A DNA stretch of 64,000 nt from Galbitalea sp036271795 (lineage in GTDB: Bacteria > Actinomycetota > Actinomycetes > Actinomycetales > Microbacteriaceae): NCBI GenBank assembly GCA_036271795.1, contig DATAZY010000096.1, positions 89,889 to 153,888 of the forward strand. The letters are read 5' to 3'. Each line of letters starts with the position of its first letter. The first letter of the stretch is position 1. The notes below the pieces were generated by a model that saw nothing but the letters and a program-made list of their open reading frames with translations, did no database searches and was not told the origin of the DNA. The position numbers and the translations under genes were made by a program. Shown one piece after another: positions 52,241 to 60,616 of this stretch.

Positions 52241-53759
52241 CCTTGCCGGCCTTCGAGGGCTTTGCGGCGCCCAAAGCCGACCTGGCGGCACTCGCGCCGG
52301 CGATCTTGCCGAACACGGCGCCAGATGTGAGCCCGGACCCACCCGGGTAGTTTCCGTAGAAGATCCCACCAACCAGTTCCCCACAGGCGAACAATCCGGG
52401 AATGTCCATCCGATCGGTGTCGACGACCGCGGCCGATGTCGGATCGATACGGAGCCCTCCGAAGGTGAACGTGACACCGCAGGTTACTGCATAGGCTTCA
52501 AAGGGCGGCTCGCTGATCTGGTTCGCCCAGTTCGTCTTCGGCGGGACGACGCCTCGTGCGCTTCTACCGTCGCGGATATTCGGATTGAACGGAGTATCCG
52601 TATCCACTGCCGCGTTGAATTCCTCGATAGTGGCAACCAGGGCTTGCCCGGAAACGCCTTCCATCCTCTCGGCCAACTCTTCAATCGAGTTCGCCGTCAC
52701 GCGCGTGACCTGCTTGATCCGATATTCGTCACGCAGAAGGGACGAGACGCGACTGTCGAAGATCTGCCAAGCCTGCTGTCCAGGCTGGTTAAGGATCTCT
52801 CGTCCGTATTTCGCGTACGTGTAGTTCCGGAAGTCTGCTCCCTCATCGACGAAGCGCTTACCGAGATTATTGATGATGATACCGAAGGGATAACTATGCT
52901 TCTGAAAGCCGTCACCGACTCTAAGGTCGCCGAATTCTGGCGCATTCAGATCCCACGCCACGGCGTGACATCCGGACCAGTTGCCTGCCGGATTCGCGCC
53001 CAGTTCAAGCGCCATGCGAATCCCGTCTCCCATGTTGTGGCGCGTTCCCCGCACACGGGCGAGATCCCACCCGGGTCCGAGATACCGAGCCCGCCACTCT
53101 GGATTCGACTCGAATCCGCCACTGGCCAACACTACGGATTTTGCGAGGATGTCGAGATATCTCCCCTCGTGTCGAATCCTCACGCCGATGAGCGATCCGG
53201 CCTCGTCCTGCAGGAGCTTCACCGCGCGATGTCCGTAACGAATCTCGACGCCGTTTCGATCACACGCTTCGGTAAGTGACTCGATTAACCCGGGACCGCC
53301 ACCAACGGCTTCGATCGTCAGACCTCCCCAAAAAGTAAACCGGCCATCGACCAAAAACGCCTGACGACCGTAGATCGGCGCAAATCGCACTCCCTTGTCG
53401 CGCATCCAGGACAGCGTCGCGTGGCTACGATCCACGAGCGTGGCGGCGAGTTCCGGATTGGAACGATAATCGGTCACACGCTCGATGTCATCGAAGAAGT
53501 TGTCACGGGTGTACGCGCCGAAGTCTGTATTAGCCGCCTGCTCAGCATCGAGGTCAGGCATCAACTCAAGCAATTCATCGACACCGTCATACACAACTCG
53601 CATGGCGCCCGCGGTGAACGTCGTGTTGCCGCCGCGTTCATTCACATTGGCCGACTCGACCACTATTACGCGGGCGCCTTGCTCTCGAGCGGAAAGTGCC
53701 GCGCATAGCGCCGCGTTGCCCGCACCGATAACCAGCACGTCGGTGCTCTCGGGAGTCAT
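52233..53759 (-). CDS. FAD-dependent dehydrogenase (TcuA/fumarate-reductase flavoprotein-like)
   Basis: This is a 508-residue flavoprotein. The dinucleotide fold VLVIGAGNAALCAALSAREQG is followed by ERGGNTTFTAGAMR, which is close to TcuA tricarballylate dehydrogenase. VLASGGFESNPEWRARY, YALELG-type RMALELGANPAG and the C-terminal FACGELVGGIFYGNYPGGSG with LTSGAVFG are the fumarate reductase/KstD signature. It should desaturate an organic acid or ring ketone. A membrane cytochrome encoded at 40479 may be its redox partner. Its 3' end overlaps gntR by 8 bases, convergently. Confidence 0.88.
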   Translation of the reverse strand: MTPESTDVLVIGAGNAALCAALSAREQGARVIVVESANVNERGGNTTFTAGAMRVVYDGVDELLELMPDLDAEQAANTDFGAYTRDNFFDDIERVTDYRSNPELAATLVDRSHATLSWMRDKGVRFAPIYGRQAFLVDGRFTFWGGLTIEAVGGGPGLIESLTEACDRNGVEIRYGHRAVKLLQDEAGSLIGVRIRHEGRYLDILAKSVVLASGGFESNPEWRARYLGPGWDLARVRGTRHNMGDGIRMALELGANPAGNWSGCHAVAWDLNAPEFGDLRVGDGFQKHSYPFGIIINNLGKRFVDEGADFRNYTYAKYGREILNQPGQQAWQIFDSRVSSLLRDEYRIKQVTRVTANSIEELAERMEGVSGQALVATIEEFNAAVDTDTPFNPNIRDGRSARGVVPPKTNWANQISEPPFEAYAVTCGVTFTFGGLRIDPTSAAVVDTDRMDIPGLFACGELVGGIFYGNYPGGSGLTSGAVFGKIAGASAARSALGAAKPSKAGKAN

Positions 53760-53793
53760 GTTGATGCTTCTTTCTGTCTACGCTTTAGGAGCT

Positions 53794-53851
53794 GCATACT
53801 GCCGTATACAATAGCTTATGAACTAACCCTAACCTGAATACTGTTGTATGC
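53794..53851. promoter_or_regulatory. GntR-type operators F and G
   Basis: GCATACTGCCGTATAC (53794-53809) and GAATACTGTTGTATGC (53836-53851) are 42 bp apart, about four helical turns, in the gap between divergent genes. F is 35 bases from the flavoprotein start; G is 17 bases from the ThDP-enzyme start. Both promoters could be co-repressed, possibly through a looped dimer pair. Confidence 0.75.
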
Positions 53852-53867
53852 GAAGAAGGAGATAAAT

Positions 53868-55538
53868 GTGAGTGACACCACTGGTGGACACGCTCTGGTC
53901 GAGGCACTGCGCGCCGAAGGAGTCAAGGACGTCTTCGGTGTCGTCGGCACAGCGATGCTCAATGCCTATGACGCTCTGCACTCGACACCCGAGATCCGGT
54001 ACGTGGGCGTGCGCCACGAACAGAACGGTGTCCACATGGCCGATGCATACGCACGTATCGCGCGTCGACCGGGCGTGATGCTCGCCGCCCAACCGGGCCC
54101 CGGCACTACCAATCTGGTCAGCGGAGTGGCTGAAGCGTTTCTCGCCTATTCGCCCGTGGTCGTGATCGCCGGTGACACGACGCTCGCGCACGTCGATCGT
54201 GGAACGTTCCAGGAAATCGACCAACAGTCGCTGTTTGCGCCGATTACCAAACGCACCCTAACGGTGCACTCTGCTGATCGGATCTCAGAGTATGTTCACG
54301 ACGCGTTCCGTATCGCAAACACCGGCCGAAAAGGTCCGGTCGTGCTCAACGTTCCCGGCGATCTCCTCACCTCGGCCCTCGAAGTGAGCCCGGAGGACCC
54401 GACACGCTATTTCCCGATTCCTGCCACGGCCCCGCGCAGCGAGGATGTCGCCGCAATTACGGCCGAGATCAAGAACGCCCAGCGACCCGTGATCATCGCC
54501 GGCGCCGGGGTGAAATGGTCGGGAGCCTCGACTCAACTCGTGGAACTGGCGCACCGCATCGGAGCACCGATTGTGGCGTCGGGAGGTAACGGGGACGTCG
54601 CGCCCAACGATGATCCATTGTTCGTCGGGCAGATGGGGCCCCGTGGTAACTCTGTGGCTGACGCCATCGTCGCGGAAGCGGATCTAATCCTTGCGATCGG
54701 CACCCGACTCGGATACAACACGACGCTGTTCGACGCTGCGAGAATCCCCCGAACAGCGGTACTGGTGCATTCGGACATCGAGCCATCCGCCATCGGTCGC
54801 CACTACCCGGCCAAGGTGGGTGTCGCCAGCGACGCGCGGGAACTGCTGCGAGCCATCCTGAAGGACTGCCCGCCCTCCGGTGAGTCTCACGCCGAGTGGG
54901 TCGGTCGCGCACGCGAACGGCGAGAGTCGCTGATCCAGGAGCGCGCCGCCGCGGCACTGTCGCCCCAGAAGCCACTTCATCCCATCAACGTGTTCGCCGC
55001 GCTGCAACGAGTACTACCTCGCGACGCAATCGTCACCATCGACACCGGCACGATTTCAACGCCGGCGACTGACGGCATCATGACGTTCGAACCCCCATCG
55101 CTGCTGGCGCCCCTCGACTTTGGCCTCGTCGGTTTTTCCTACCCGGCGGGACTCGGGGCGAAGGTCGCAGCACCATCAAGACCCGTTGTGAGTATCGTCG
55201 GTGACGGCGCATTCAGCATGTCGATGATCGAATTGGCCACCGCGGAGCAGGCCGGGCTGCCGACCGTGACGCTCGTGCTGAACAACAACTCATGGGGCGC
55301 AGAAAAGGCGTATCAGAGGGACTTCTTCGGTGGGCGCTATTTCGGATCCGACCTCATCAATCCGGACTTTGTCAAAGTCGCCGAGGCCTACGGGGTCCGA
55401 GGAGTCCACGCCACGACAACAGACGAGGTGAGCGAGGCGGTCGCACACGGTATCGCGGACGGGGTCTCTGTCGTCGTCGATATCGAGATCGACCAAGCGT
55501 CGATCACGAGCCTGCGCAAGGATTACTTCACGCGCTAA
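53868..55538 (+). CDS. ThDP-dependent enzyme (acetolactate synthase/Xsc-like)
   Basis: This 556-residue enzyme has the ThDP Pyr domain (FGVVGTAMLNAYDALHST, catalytic Glu in GVRHEQNGVHMADAYARI), a central FAD/transhydrogenase-like domain (RPVIIAGAGVKWSGA), and a PP domain with IVGDGAFSMSMIELATAEQ and LVLNNNSWGAEKAYQR. It is clearly different from the other ThDP enzyme of the cluster. Candidates are a decarboxylase, carboligase or acetyltransferase such as sulfoacetaldehyde acetyltransferase; I cannot choose. The GTG start at 53868 has AAGGAG upstream and operator G just before it. Confidence 0.85.
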   Translation: MSDTTGGHALVEALRAEGVKDVFGVVGTAMLNAYDALHSTPEIRYVGVRHEQNGVHMADAYARIARRPGVMLAAQPGPGTTNLVSGVAEAFLAYSPVVVIAGDTTLAHVDRGTFQEIDQQSLFAPITKRTLTVHSADRISEYVHDAFRIANTGRKGPVVLNVPGDLLTSALEVSPEDPTRYFPIPATAPRSEDVAAITAEIKNAQRPVIIAGAGVKWSGASTQLVELAHRIGAPIVASGGNGDVAPNDDPLFVGQMGPRGNSVADAIVAEADLILAIGTRLGYNTTLFDAARIPRTAVLVHSDIEPSAIGRHYPAKVGVASDARELLRAILKDCPPSGESHAEWVGRARERRESLIQERAAAALSPQKPLHPINVFAALQRVLPRDAIVTIDTGTISTPATDGIMTFEPPSLLAPLDFGLVGFSYPAGLGAKVAAPSRPVVSIVGDGAFSMSMIELATAEQAGLPTVTLVLNNNSWGAEKAYQRDFFGGRYFGSDLINPDFVKVAEAYGVRGVHATTTDEVSEAVAHGIADGVSVVVDIEIDQASITSLRKDYFTR

Positions 55539-55559
55539 GCCTGGGCGAACGGATGGGCG

Positions 55560-56441
55560 TCAGGACTCCGCGAAGTCCACACCTGTCCATCCTTCCCACA
55601 ACCGCGCAATCGCGGCGTAGTCATCCCGTCCAAGGCCGCCGTCCATCGCGACCTCATAGACGGTGTGCGCCGCCTGAATGGCGAAGAGCGGGACGTGATG
55701 TTCTTGGGCGAGGGCAAGGGCAAGGGCCGAGTCTTTCCGTGCGGCTTCTGTCGTCATACCGCCGTCATAGTCTGCGTGCATTATCCGCTCCGCGACCCTG
55801 TGGGTCAGCGGGCGCATGAGTCCGCCATCGGGTGCGGCAAGAAGCTCGCACATGACCTCGGGGGGCACGCCAGACAGCTTTGCCGTGGTGATTGCCTCGA
55901 TAAGGACAACCATGACGGCGTGCGATACCGCGTTGTTGGCGACTTTCGCAGCCATCCCCGCACCGAGGACGCCCAGAAGCACCCGCCGTGGCGTGAGCAG
56001 TTCGAGCGTGGCTGAAGCGGCGTTCACGGCGTCGGAGTCGCCGCCGACGAGTAGCGTCGTCGTTCCCGCTCGCATCAATTCGACTCCGGAGAGTATCGCG
56101 GCATCGACGAGGTGGATGCCGCGCGATTGCAGAACACGCTCACACTCAATGACGGCAGAAGGTAATACCGTACTGGTCTCAATGACCACGCTACCGGCCG
56201 GAATAACGTCGGCGAGTGCACCGATTACCGTTGCGGATATTTGCGGGCTGGGAAGGGACAGCACGACAACCTCACAGGCGTCAAACTCTTCAAGTGAGCC
56301 TGCGATGACGACCCGCTCGGAAGCGAGTTGATTTGCACGTTCAGTGTCCCGGTCGTATAGCAACACATCCGCGCCGAGGGCAAGGCGATGGACAATCGCG
56401 GAACCCATGTTGCCGGCACCGACAACGCCGATGGCGGTCAC
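55560..56441 (-). CDS. NAD(P)-dependent beta-hydroxyacid dehydrogenase (3-hydroxyisobutyrate dehydrogenase family)
   Basis: This is a 293-residue dehydrogenase. The N-terminal Rossmann motif is GVVGAGNMGSAIVHRLA; VIETSTVLPS and DAAILSGVELMRAGTTTLLVGG are the substrate-binding segments; GAGMAAKVANNAVSHA carries the catalytic Lys. It oxidises a 3-hydroxy acid to a semialdehyde or reduces the reverse. The GTG start overlaps the enoyl-CoA hydratase stop (GTGA), so the two are co-translated. Confidence 0.9.
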   Translation of the reverse strand: MTAIGVVGAGNMGSAIVHRLALGADVLLYDRDTERANQLASERVVIAGSLEEFDACEVVVLSLPSPQISATVIGALADVIPAGSVVIETSTVLPSAVIECERVLQSRGIHLVDAAILSGVELMRAGTTTLLVGGDSDAVNAASATLELLTPRRVLLGVLGAGMAAKVANNAVSHAVMVVLIEAITTAKLSGVPPEVMCELLAAPDGGLMRPLTHRVAERIMHADYDGGMTTEAARKDSALALALAQEHHVPLFAIQAAHTVYEVAMDGGLGRDDYAAIARLWEGWTGVDFAES

Positions 56442-57172
56442 TTGTTGTACTCGGGAAGGCGTCCGGCAAGACGCGCCTGTACACCGACGGTGCCGTCACG
56501 GCTATCTCGTGCCGTCACGATGAGATCAGTCGCAGCGGCGGGGTCGCGCGACTCCTCCCCGGCAAGCAATGTCGCCTTGATCGCTCGTAGCGAGGCCAAC
56601 GAGTTCGCGGCCAGACGATCGATGATTCCAGTCGCCTCGGCCTCGAGGTGGCTCGACGGTACTGCCGACGCGATAGCGCCAAATCGTGCCAATTCCGCGG
56701 CGGTGATGGGATTCCCGAGGAGCACGAGTCGTCGCGCGAGTGCGGGTCCGGCGATCATGCGCAGCCGATTGGTCAACTCGAACGGGGGCGCCAGGCCGAT
56801 CTGAACAAGGGAGAACCAGATCGATGCCGCCTCCGCGGCAACTACGAAGTCGCAGGCCATGGCCAGGAAGGCACCTCCAGCGATCGCGTCGCCGTGGACT
56901 ATCCCGACAACCGGCAACGGATAGTCCCTTATCACCGCGCACAGCTCCGCGAGGGGTGGAGCGCCGTGCACCAGTCGTTCATTGAGGTCGATGCCGGAGC
57001 AAAACACCGGGCCTGTACTGCGCAGCACGGTCACGCGCTCTTCGTCCGACGGCACCTGCTCGAATAGGCCGATCAATTCATCGAACATCACCCTCGAGAG
57101 CGCGTTTCGTTTGTGTGGGCGGTCGATCGTGATGGTGCGAATTCCACCGACACTGTCAACTTCAACGTTCAC
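56438..57172 (-). CDS. Enoyl-CoA hydratase/isomerase family protein
   Basis: This is a 244-residue crotonase-fold protein. GIRTITIDRPHKRNALSRVM, the oxyanion segment GPVFCSGIDLNER and the second oxyanion loop GDAIAGGAFLAMACDFVVAA are present. The catalytic Glu positions after GLAPPFELTNRL are not the canonical pair, so the reaction may be isomerisation, hydrolysis or C-C cleavage. The GTG at 57172 is chosen because the family starts near VDSVGGIRTITI. It is divergent from the small gene at 57233 with operator H between. Confidence 0.85.
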   Translation of the reverse strand: MNVEVDSVGGIRTITIDRPHKRNALSRVMFDELIGLFEQVPSDEERVTVLRSTGPVFCSGIDLNERLVHGAPPLAELCAVIRDYPLPVVGIVHGDAIAGGAFLAMACDFVVAAEAASIWFSLVQIGLAPPFELTNRLRMIAGPALARRLVLLGNPITAAELARFGAIASAVPSSHLEAEATGIIDRLAANSLASLRAIKATLLAGEESRDPAAATDLIVTARDSRDGTVGVQARLAGRLPEYNK

Positions 57173-57208
57173 TCTGATCCTGCCTTTGCCTGCGTGGGTC
57201 AATTCTCG

Positions 57209-57224
57209 GTACACAACAGTATAC
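57209..57224. promoter_or_regulatory. GntR-type operator H
   Basis: GTACACAACAGTATAC matches the consensus with one change in the left half. It lies in the 60-base gap between two divergent genes and ends 8 bases before the ATG of the plus-strand unit. It is therefore placed to control both the 57233-61029 operon and the minus-strand pair. Confidence 0.7.
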
Positions 57225-57232
57225 TGTGGAGA

Positions 57233-57553
57233 ATGGGGCAGCCACGGAGCCGATATCAGTACACCGTCGAGATGACGATTCCCGAAGAATTGGAAGTCGA
57301 GTTCAACCAGTGGTACGAGCACGAGCACGTCGCGGACATGCTGAACTATCCCGGCGTGATCAGCGTTCGGCGCTATCGCAGGATCGGTGACGCTGCACGC
57401 TATCTGGCCGTCTACGAGATCGACGCTCCCGAGGTCATTCTGTCGCCGGACTACCTGCAGCGCGAGGTCAGCGAGTGGACTCGTCGTCTTGCACCGAGCT
57501 GGATCGACATAGAGCGCGGAGTCTGGGCGAGAGAAATCACGGAGAACGACTGA
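57233..57553 (+). CDS. Small ferredoxin-fold (EthD/dimeric alpha-beta barrel-like) protein
   Basis: This 106-residue protein has the pattern of dimeric alpha-beta barrel proteins: strand YQYTVEMTIP, helix EELEVEFNQWYEHEHVADML, strand ISVRRYRRIG, strand ARYLAVYEIDAP, ending in WTRRLAPSWIDIERGVWAREI. The WYEHEH helix is common in EthD/DUF4286-like proteins acting on CoA-free intermediates. It is the first gene of a five- to six-gene operon. Exact reaction unknown; it may be an isomerase, monooxygenase-like or lactone-handling protein. Confidence 0.7.
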   Translation: MGQPRSRYQYTVEMTIPEELEVEFNQWYEHEHVADMLNYPGVISVRRYRRIGDAARYLAVYEIDAPEVILSPDYLQREVSEWTRRLAPSWIDIERGVWAREITEND

Positions 57554-57555
57554 GG

Positions 57556-58272
57556 ATGTCCGACGTCTCGTTTGAGCGCCAGGACGACGTCGCGCTGATT
57601 ACCCTCAGTCGCGCGGAACGGCGCAATGCCCTCGATCCCCAGATGCTTGCTGAGCTTGATGCGCACCTGATCGAATTTGATCAGGCTTCGGAGTTGCGTG
57701 CGGCCGTCATCCGTGGAGCGGGACCAGTATTTTGTGCGGGAGCAAAACGGGAAACCGGCGAGGTGCCCCAAGAACCGAAACGCAGTCACGGCAATGGCCC
57801 CGGTCTTGCGCAACTGGTCGTAAACCTGCGCGAGAACAAACCCGTCATCGCAGCGGTTCACGGATACGCGATCGGTGGAGGCGTGCGAATTCTGCTCCAT
57901 TGCGACCTGGTCCTCGCGGGACGATCCACGCTATTTCGAGTGCCCGAAATTCTCCTCGGCCTCGAGGTCCGCCCACTGTGGGAGCTCATCCGCGCTCGCG
58001 CCAACACGGGGTTCGCAGATGATGTCTGCCTCACCGGCCGCTACTGGACTGCAGAGGAAGCTCACGCCGCCGGAGTCGTGCAGAAAGTCGTCGAAGACGC
58101 CGACGTGTTTCAAGCGTCCCTGGAAGCCGCTGCAGAACTGGGCGCGCTCCCCGCAAATGCACTCAACGAATTGGTCGGCGCCAAGCGAGAGATTCTTCGA
58201 AAAGTCGAATCCGGGGTCGAGCACATTCCCCGGCGGCGAGACTCATCGGCCAACACCAACGGAGGAAACTAG
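57556..58272 (+). CDS. Enoyl-CoA hydratase/isomerase family protein
   Basis: This is a 238-residue crotonase. DVALITLSRAERRNALDPQML, GAGPVFCAGAKRETGEVPQE and VHGYAIGGGVRILLHCDLVLA match the family. In the usual active-site helix it has VPEILLGLEVRPL, with one candidate Glu. It is somewhat short (usual about 255-260). It is the second crotonase of the cluster, so the pathway includes two CoA-ester hydration, isomerisation or retro-Claisen steps. Its TAG stop overlaps the GTG of the CoA-transferase gene by one base. Confidence 0.87.
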   Translation: MSDVSFERQDDVALITLSRAERRNALDPQMLAELDAHLIEFDQASELRAAVIRGAGPVFCAGAKRETGEVPQEPKRSHGNGPGLAQLVVNLRENKPVIAAVHGYAIGGGVRILLHCDLVLAGRSTLFRVPEILLGLEVRPLWELIRARANTGFADDVCLTGRYWTAEEAHAAGVVQKVVEDADVFQASLEAAAELGALPANALNELVGAKREILRKVESGVEHIPRRRDSSANTNGGN

Positions 58273-59447
58273 TGTCGATCGCGCATTCCCGCCCACTTGA
58301 AGGCGTTCGGGTCCTCGACCTGACCCGATTTGTTGCGGGCCCGTACTGCACCATGCTGCTCGCGGATGCCGGCGCGGATGTTGTGAAAGTGGAACCACCA
58401 GGCGGCGAGCAGACGAGATCACTCCCGCCCATGACGCAGACCGATGATGCTCAGCCGATCAGCACCTACTTTCTCCGATTCAACCGCGGAAAGCGCAGCG
58501 TCGTCGCCGACCTGCGAACGACCGAGGGCCTCGAGGTGCTTCGGCGCCTGATTGGAGTCGCCGACGTACTGGTCGAGAATTTTCGGCCCGGCGTGCTCGA
58601 GGCGATGGGGCTCGGCTGGCCCCAGCTCCAAGAGCTCAACAAAGGCCTGATCTACTGCACGCTCACCGGATACGGCTACGAAAACTCACCCCTCCGTGAG
58701 CGCGGCGCATTCACTCCCATAATCGAGTCGTCCGCCGGCGCTGTCATCCATCAGGAAAACAATGAGCCACCACTGGTGGCCGGATACCCTGTTGGCGACA
58801 TCTTTCCCGCCAGCCTCGCTGTCGCTTCGATCGCGATGGCCCTCTTCCGAAGGACGACGACCGGAGAGGGTGCGCGCGTCGATGTCGCTATGTATGACGC
58901 AATGCTGTCAATGAATGAGCGGGCTATTGCAGTATCAGCGATGCTGGGGACCGAGGTGCTGCCCGGCCGGAAGTCCGACGTCGGCGCCGCACCTTCCGAC
59001 ACGTTCCGCACTGCGGACGGATTCGTGTCCATCGCTGTTGTCGGGGAACCGATTTGGCGACGCTTCTGCGAGGTCATCGGTCAGCCGAACTGGGCCGACG
59101 ATGTGACATTGTCGTCAGGGCAGCTGAGGGCCGAGCAATATCGCGCCTTACTAAAACCCGTGATCGATCAGTGGTTAGCACAGCGGAACAATGATGATGT
59201 CGTGTCAGAGTTGAACCGCGCCGGCGTTCCCGCCGCACCTGTCCTGCGCCCCCTTGAGGTGGCGCGCTCGGAGCAGGCGCAGGTGCGCGGGATGATCTGG
59301 ACCCTCCGAAACGCGGGCGACAGTACGAAGGTCGTCGGCAATCCCATTCGATTCGCCGGCGAGCACTGGCCCCGGTCGACGGAGTGGGCCAAGGCTGGCG
59401 AGCACACGGATGAGGTGCTCTCCGGATGGCTGGAAACGAACGCATGA
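58272..59447 (+). CDS. CaiB/BaiF-type CoA-transferase
   Basis: This is a 391-residue family III CoA-transferase. LEGVRVLDLTRFVAGPYCTM, the next segment LADAGADVVKVEPPGGEQTR and FNRGKRSVVADLRTTEG are diagnostic. The catalytic Asp is probably in GYPVGDIFPASLA near residue 173. It activates the acid substrate by moving CoA from a donor such as succinyl-CoA. The GTG start has GGAGGAAA upstream. The following thiolase-like gene overlaps by ATGA. It gives the cluster its entry into CoA-ester chemistry. Confidence 0.93.
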   Translation: MSIAHSRPLEGVRVLDLTRFVAGPYCTMLLADAGADVVKVEPPGGEQTRSLPPMTQTDDAQPISTYFLRFNRGKRSVVADLRTTEGLEVLRRLIGVADVLVENFRPGVLEAMGLGWPQLQELNKGLIYCTLTGYGYENSPLRERGAFTPIIESSAGAVIHQENNEPPLVAGYPVGDIFPASLAVASIAMALFRRTTTGEGARVDVAMYDAMLSMNERAIAVSAMLGTEVLPGRKSDVGAAPSDTFRTADGFVSIAVVGEPIWRRFCEVIGQPNWADDVTLSSGQLRAEQYRALLKPVIDQWLAQRNNDDVVSELNRAGVPAAPVLRPLEVARSEQAQVRGMIWTLRNAGDSTKVVGNPIRFAGEHWPRSTEWAKAGEHTDEVLSGWLETNA

Positions 59448-60616
59448 GTAAGGCACACATCCGGATCGCCGGCGCGTACGAACATCCGGGACGCGAGCTC
59501 CCCGATCACTCCGTTGCACAAATCCACGCCGAGGCCGCCCGAGGAGCTCTTGCCGACGCGGGACTCGATCTCAGCGACGTCGATGCCTATTTCTGCGCCG
59601 GGGATGCCCCGGGCTTCGGAGCTGTCTCCATGGCGGAGTACATCGGCCTGTCCGGCGATCAACTGCGATACGTCGATACAACCGAGGCAGGGGGAGCGTC
59701 CTACCTCTCGCACATCGGTCACGCGGCCGCCGCAATAGCAATGGGGCGCTGTTCGATTGCTCTGATTACGCTCGGGGGGAAGCCGCGCACAGGTGGATCC
59801 CCTCCGGGAGGTTCCATGCGCGGCGAGAATCCGCCCGAGGCGCCATTCGAACACCCATACGGCCCCACCCAACCGGCGCTGTATGCGCTTGCGGCGCGTC
59901 GTCACATGTACGAATTCGGCACTACGTCACGTGATCTGGCGGAAATCAAGGTGGCTGCCTCGAAGCACGCCATCCACAATCCACGAGCTTTCCTGCGCAA
60001 AGAGGTCACGGTCGAAGAGGTACTCGACTCCCCGATGGTGGCCGATCCTCTTCATCGACTTGACTGTTGCGTCATCACTGATGGCGGCGGAGCACTGATC
60101 CTGACCAGTGTTGACGTCGCCAAGAGCCTGACCAGGCAAACAGTGTCGGTGCTTGGGCAGGCCGAGGCGCCGAAGACGGCCGACAACGGCCGTATCGATC
60201 TGACTTACACTGCGGCGCGATGGACAGGACCCCGAGCTTTCGCCGAGGCGGGTGTTACGCCGAGCGATGTCGACTACGCATCGATCTACGACTCGTTCAC
60301 GATCACGGTTCTTGAGGCCATCGAGGATCTCGGATTCTGTGAGAAGGGCGAGGGCGGACGCTTCGTACGTGATGGCGCGCTTGTCGCCCCGTACGGAAAG
60401 TTGCCCTTTAACACAGATGGCGGCGGGCTGTGCAACAACCATCCGGCGAATCGGGGCGGCATGACAAAGGTCATTGAGGCGGTTCGCCAGCTGCGTGGTG
60501 AGGCCGCATCAGAAGTACAGGTGCCGGACTGCGAGATCGCGCTTGCCCATGGCAACGGTGGCGCGCTGGGAACACGGATGCACGGTGCGACGGTTATCCT
60601 CGGACGCGAAGCATGA
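59444..60616 (+). CDS. Thiolase-fold lipid-transfer/SCP2-type protein (Ltp-like, Cys-less)
   Basis: This is a 390-residue thiolase superfamily protein of the SCPx/Ltp branch. The usual nucleophile segment (A-C-x-S-G) is replaced by TTEAGGASYLSHIGHAAAAI, without Cys. ITDGGGALILTS, YASIYDSFTITVLEAIEDLG, NTDGGGLCNNHPANRGG and the C-terminal HGNGGALGTR are conserved. Ltp2-type members lacking this Cys are retro-aldolases that need a DUF35 partner, and such a gene follows directly with an ATGA overlap. A retro-aldol cleavage of a hydroxyacyl-CoA is therefore the favoured role, not classical thiolysis. Confidence 0.85.
   Translation: MSKAHIRIAGAYEHPGRELPDHSVAQIHAEAARGALADAGLDLSDVDAYFCAGDAPGFGAVSMAEYIGLSGDQLRYVDTTEAGGASYLSHIGHAAAAIAMGRCSIALITLGGKPRTGGSPPGGSMRGENPPEAPFEHPYGPTQPALYALAARRHMYEFGTTSRDLAEIKVAASKHAIHNPRAFLRKEVTVEEVLDSPMVADPLHRLDCCVITDGGGALILTSVDVAKSLTRQTVSVLGQAEAPKTADNGRIDLTYTAARWTGPRAFAEAGVTPSDVDYASIYDSFTITVLEAIEDLGFCEKGEGGRFVRDGALVAPYGKLPFNTDGGGLCNNHPANRGGMTKVIEAVRQLRGEAASEVQVPDCEIALAHGNGGALGTRMHGATVILGREA

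Noticed and set aside
52089..53279. 396-codon plus-strand frame opposite the flavoprotein
   Set aside because: Antisense to clear FAD-binding motifs and overlaps gntR; no independent evidence.
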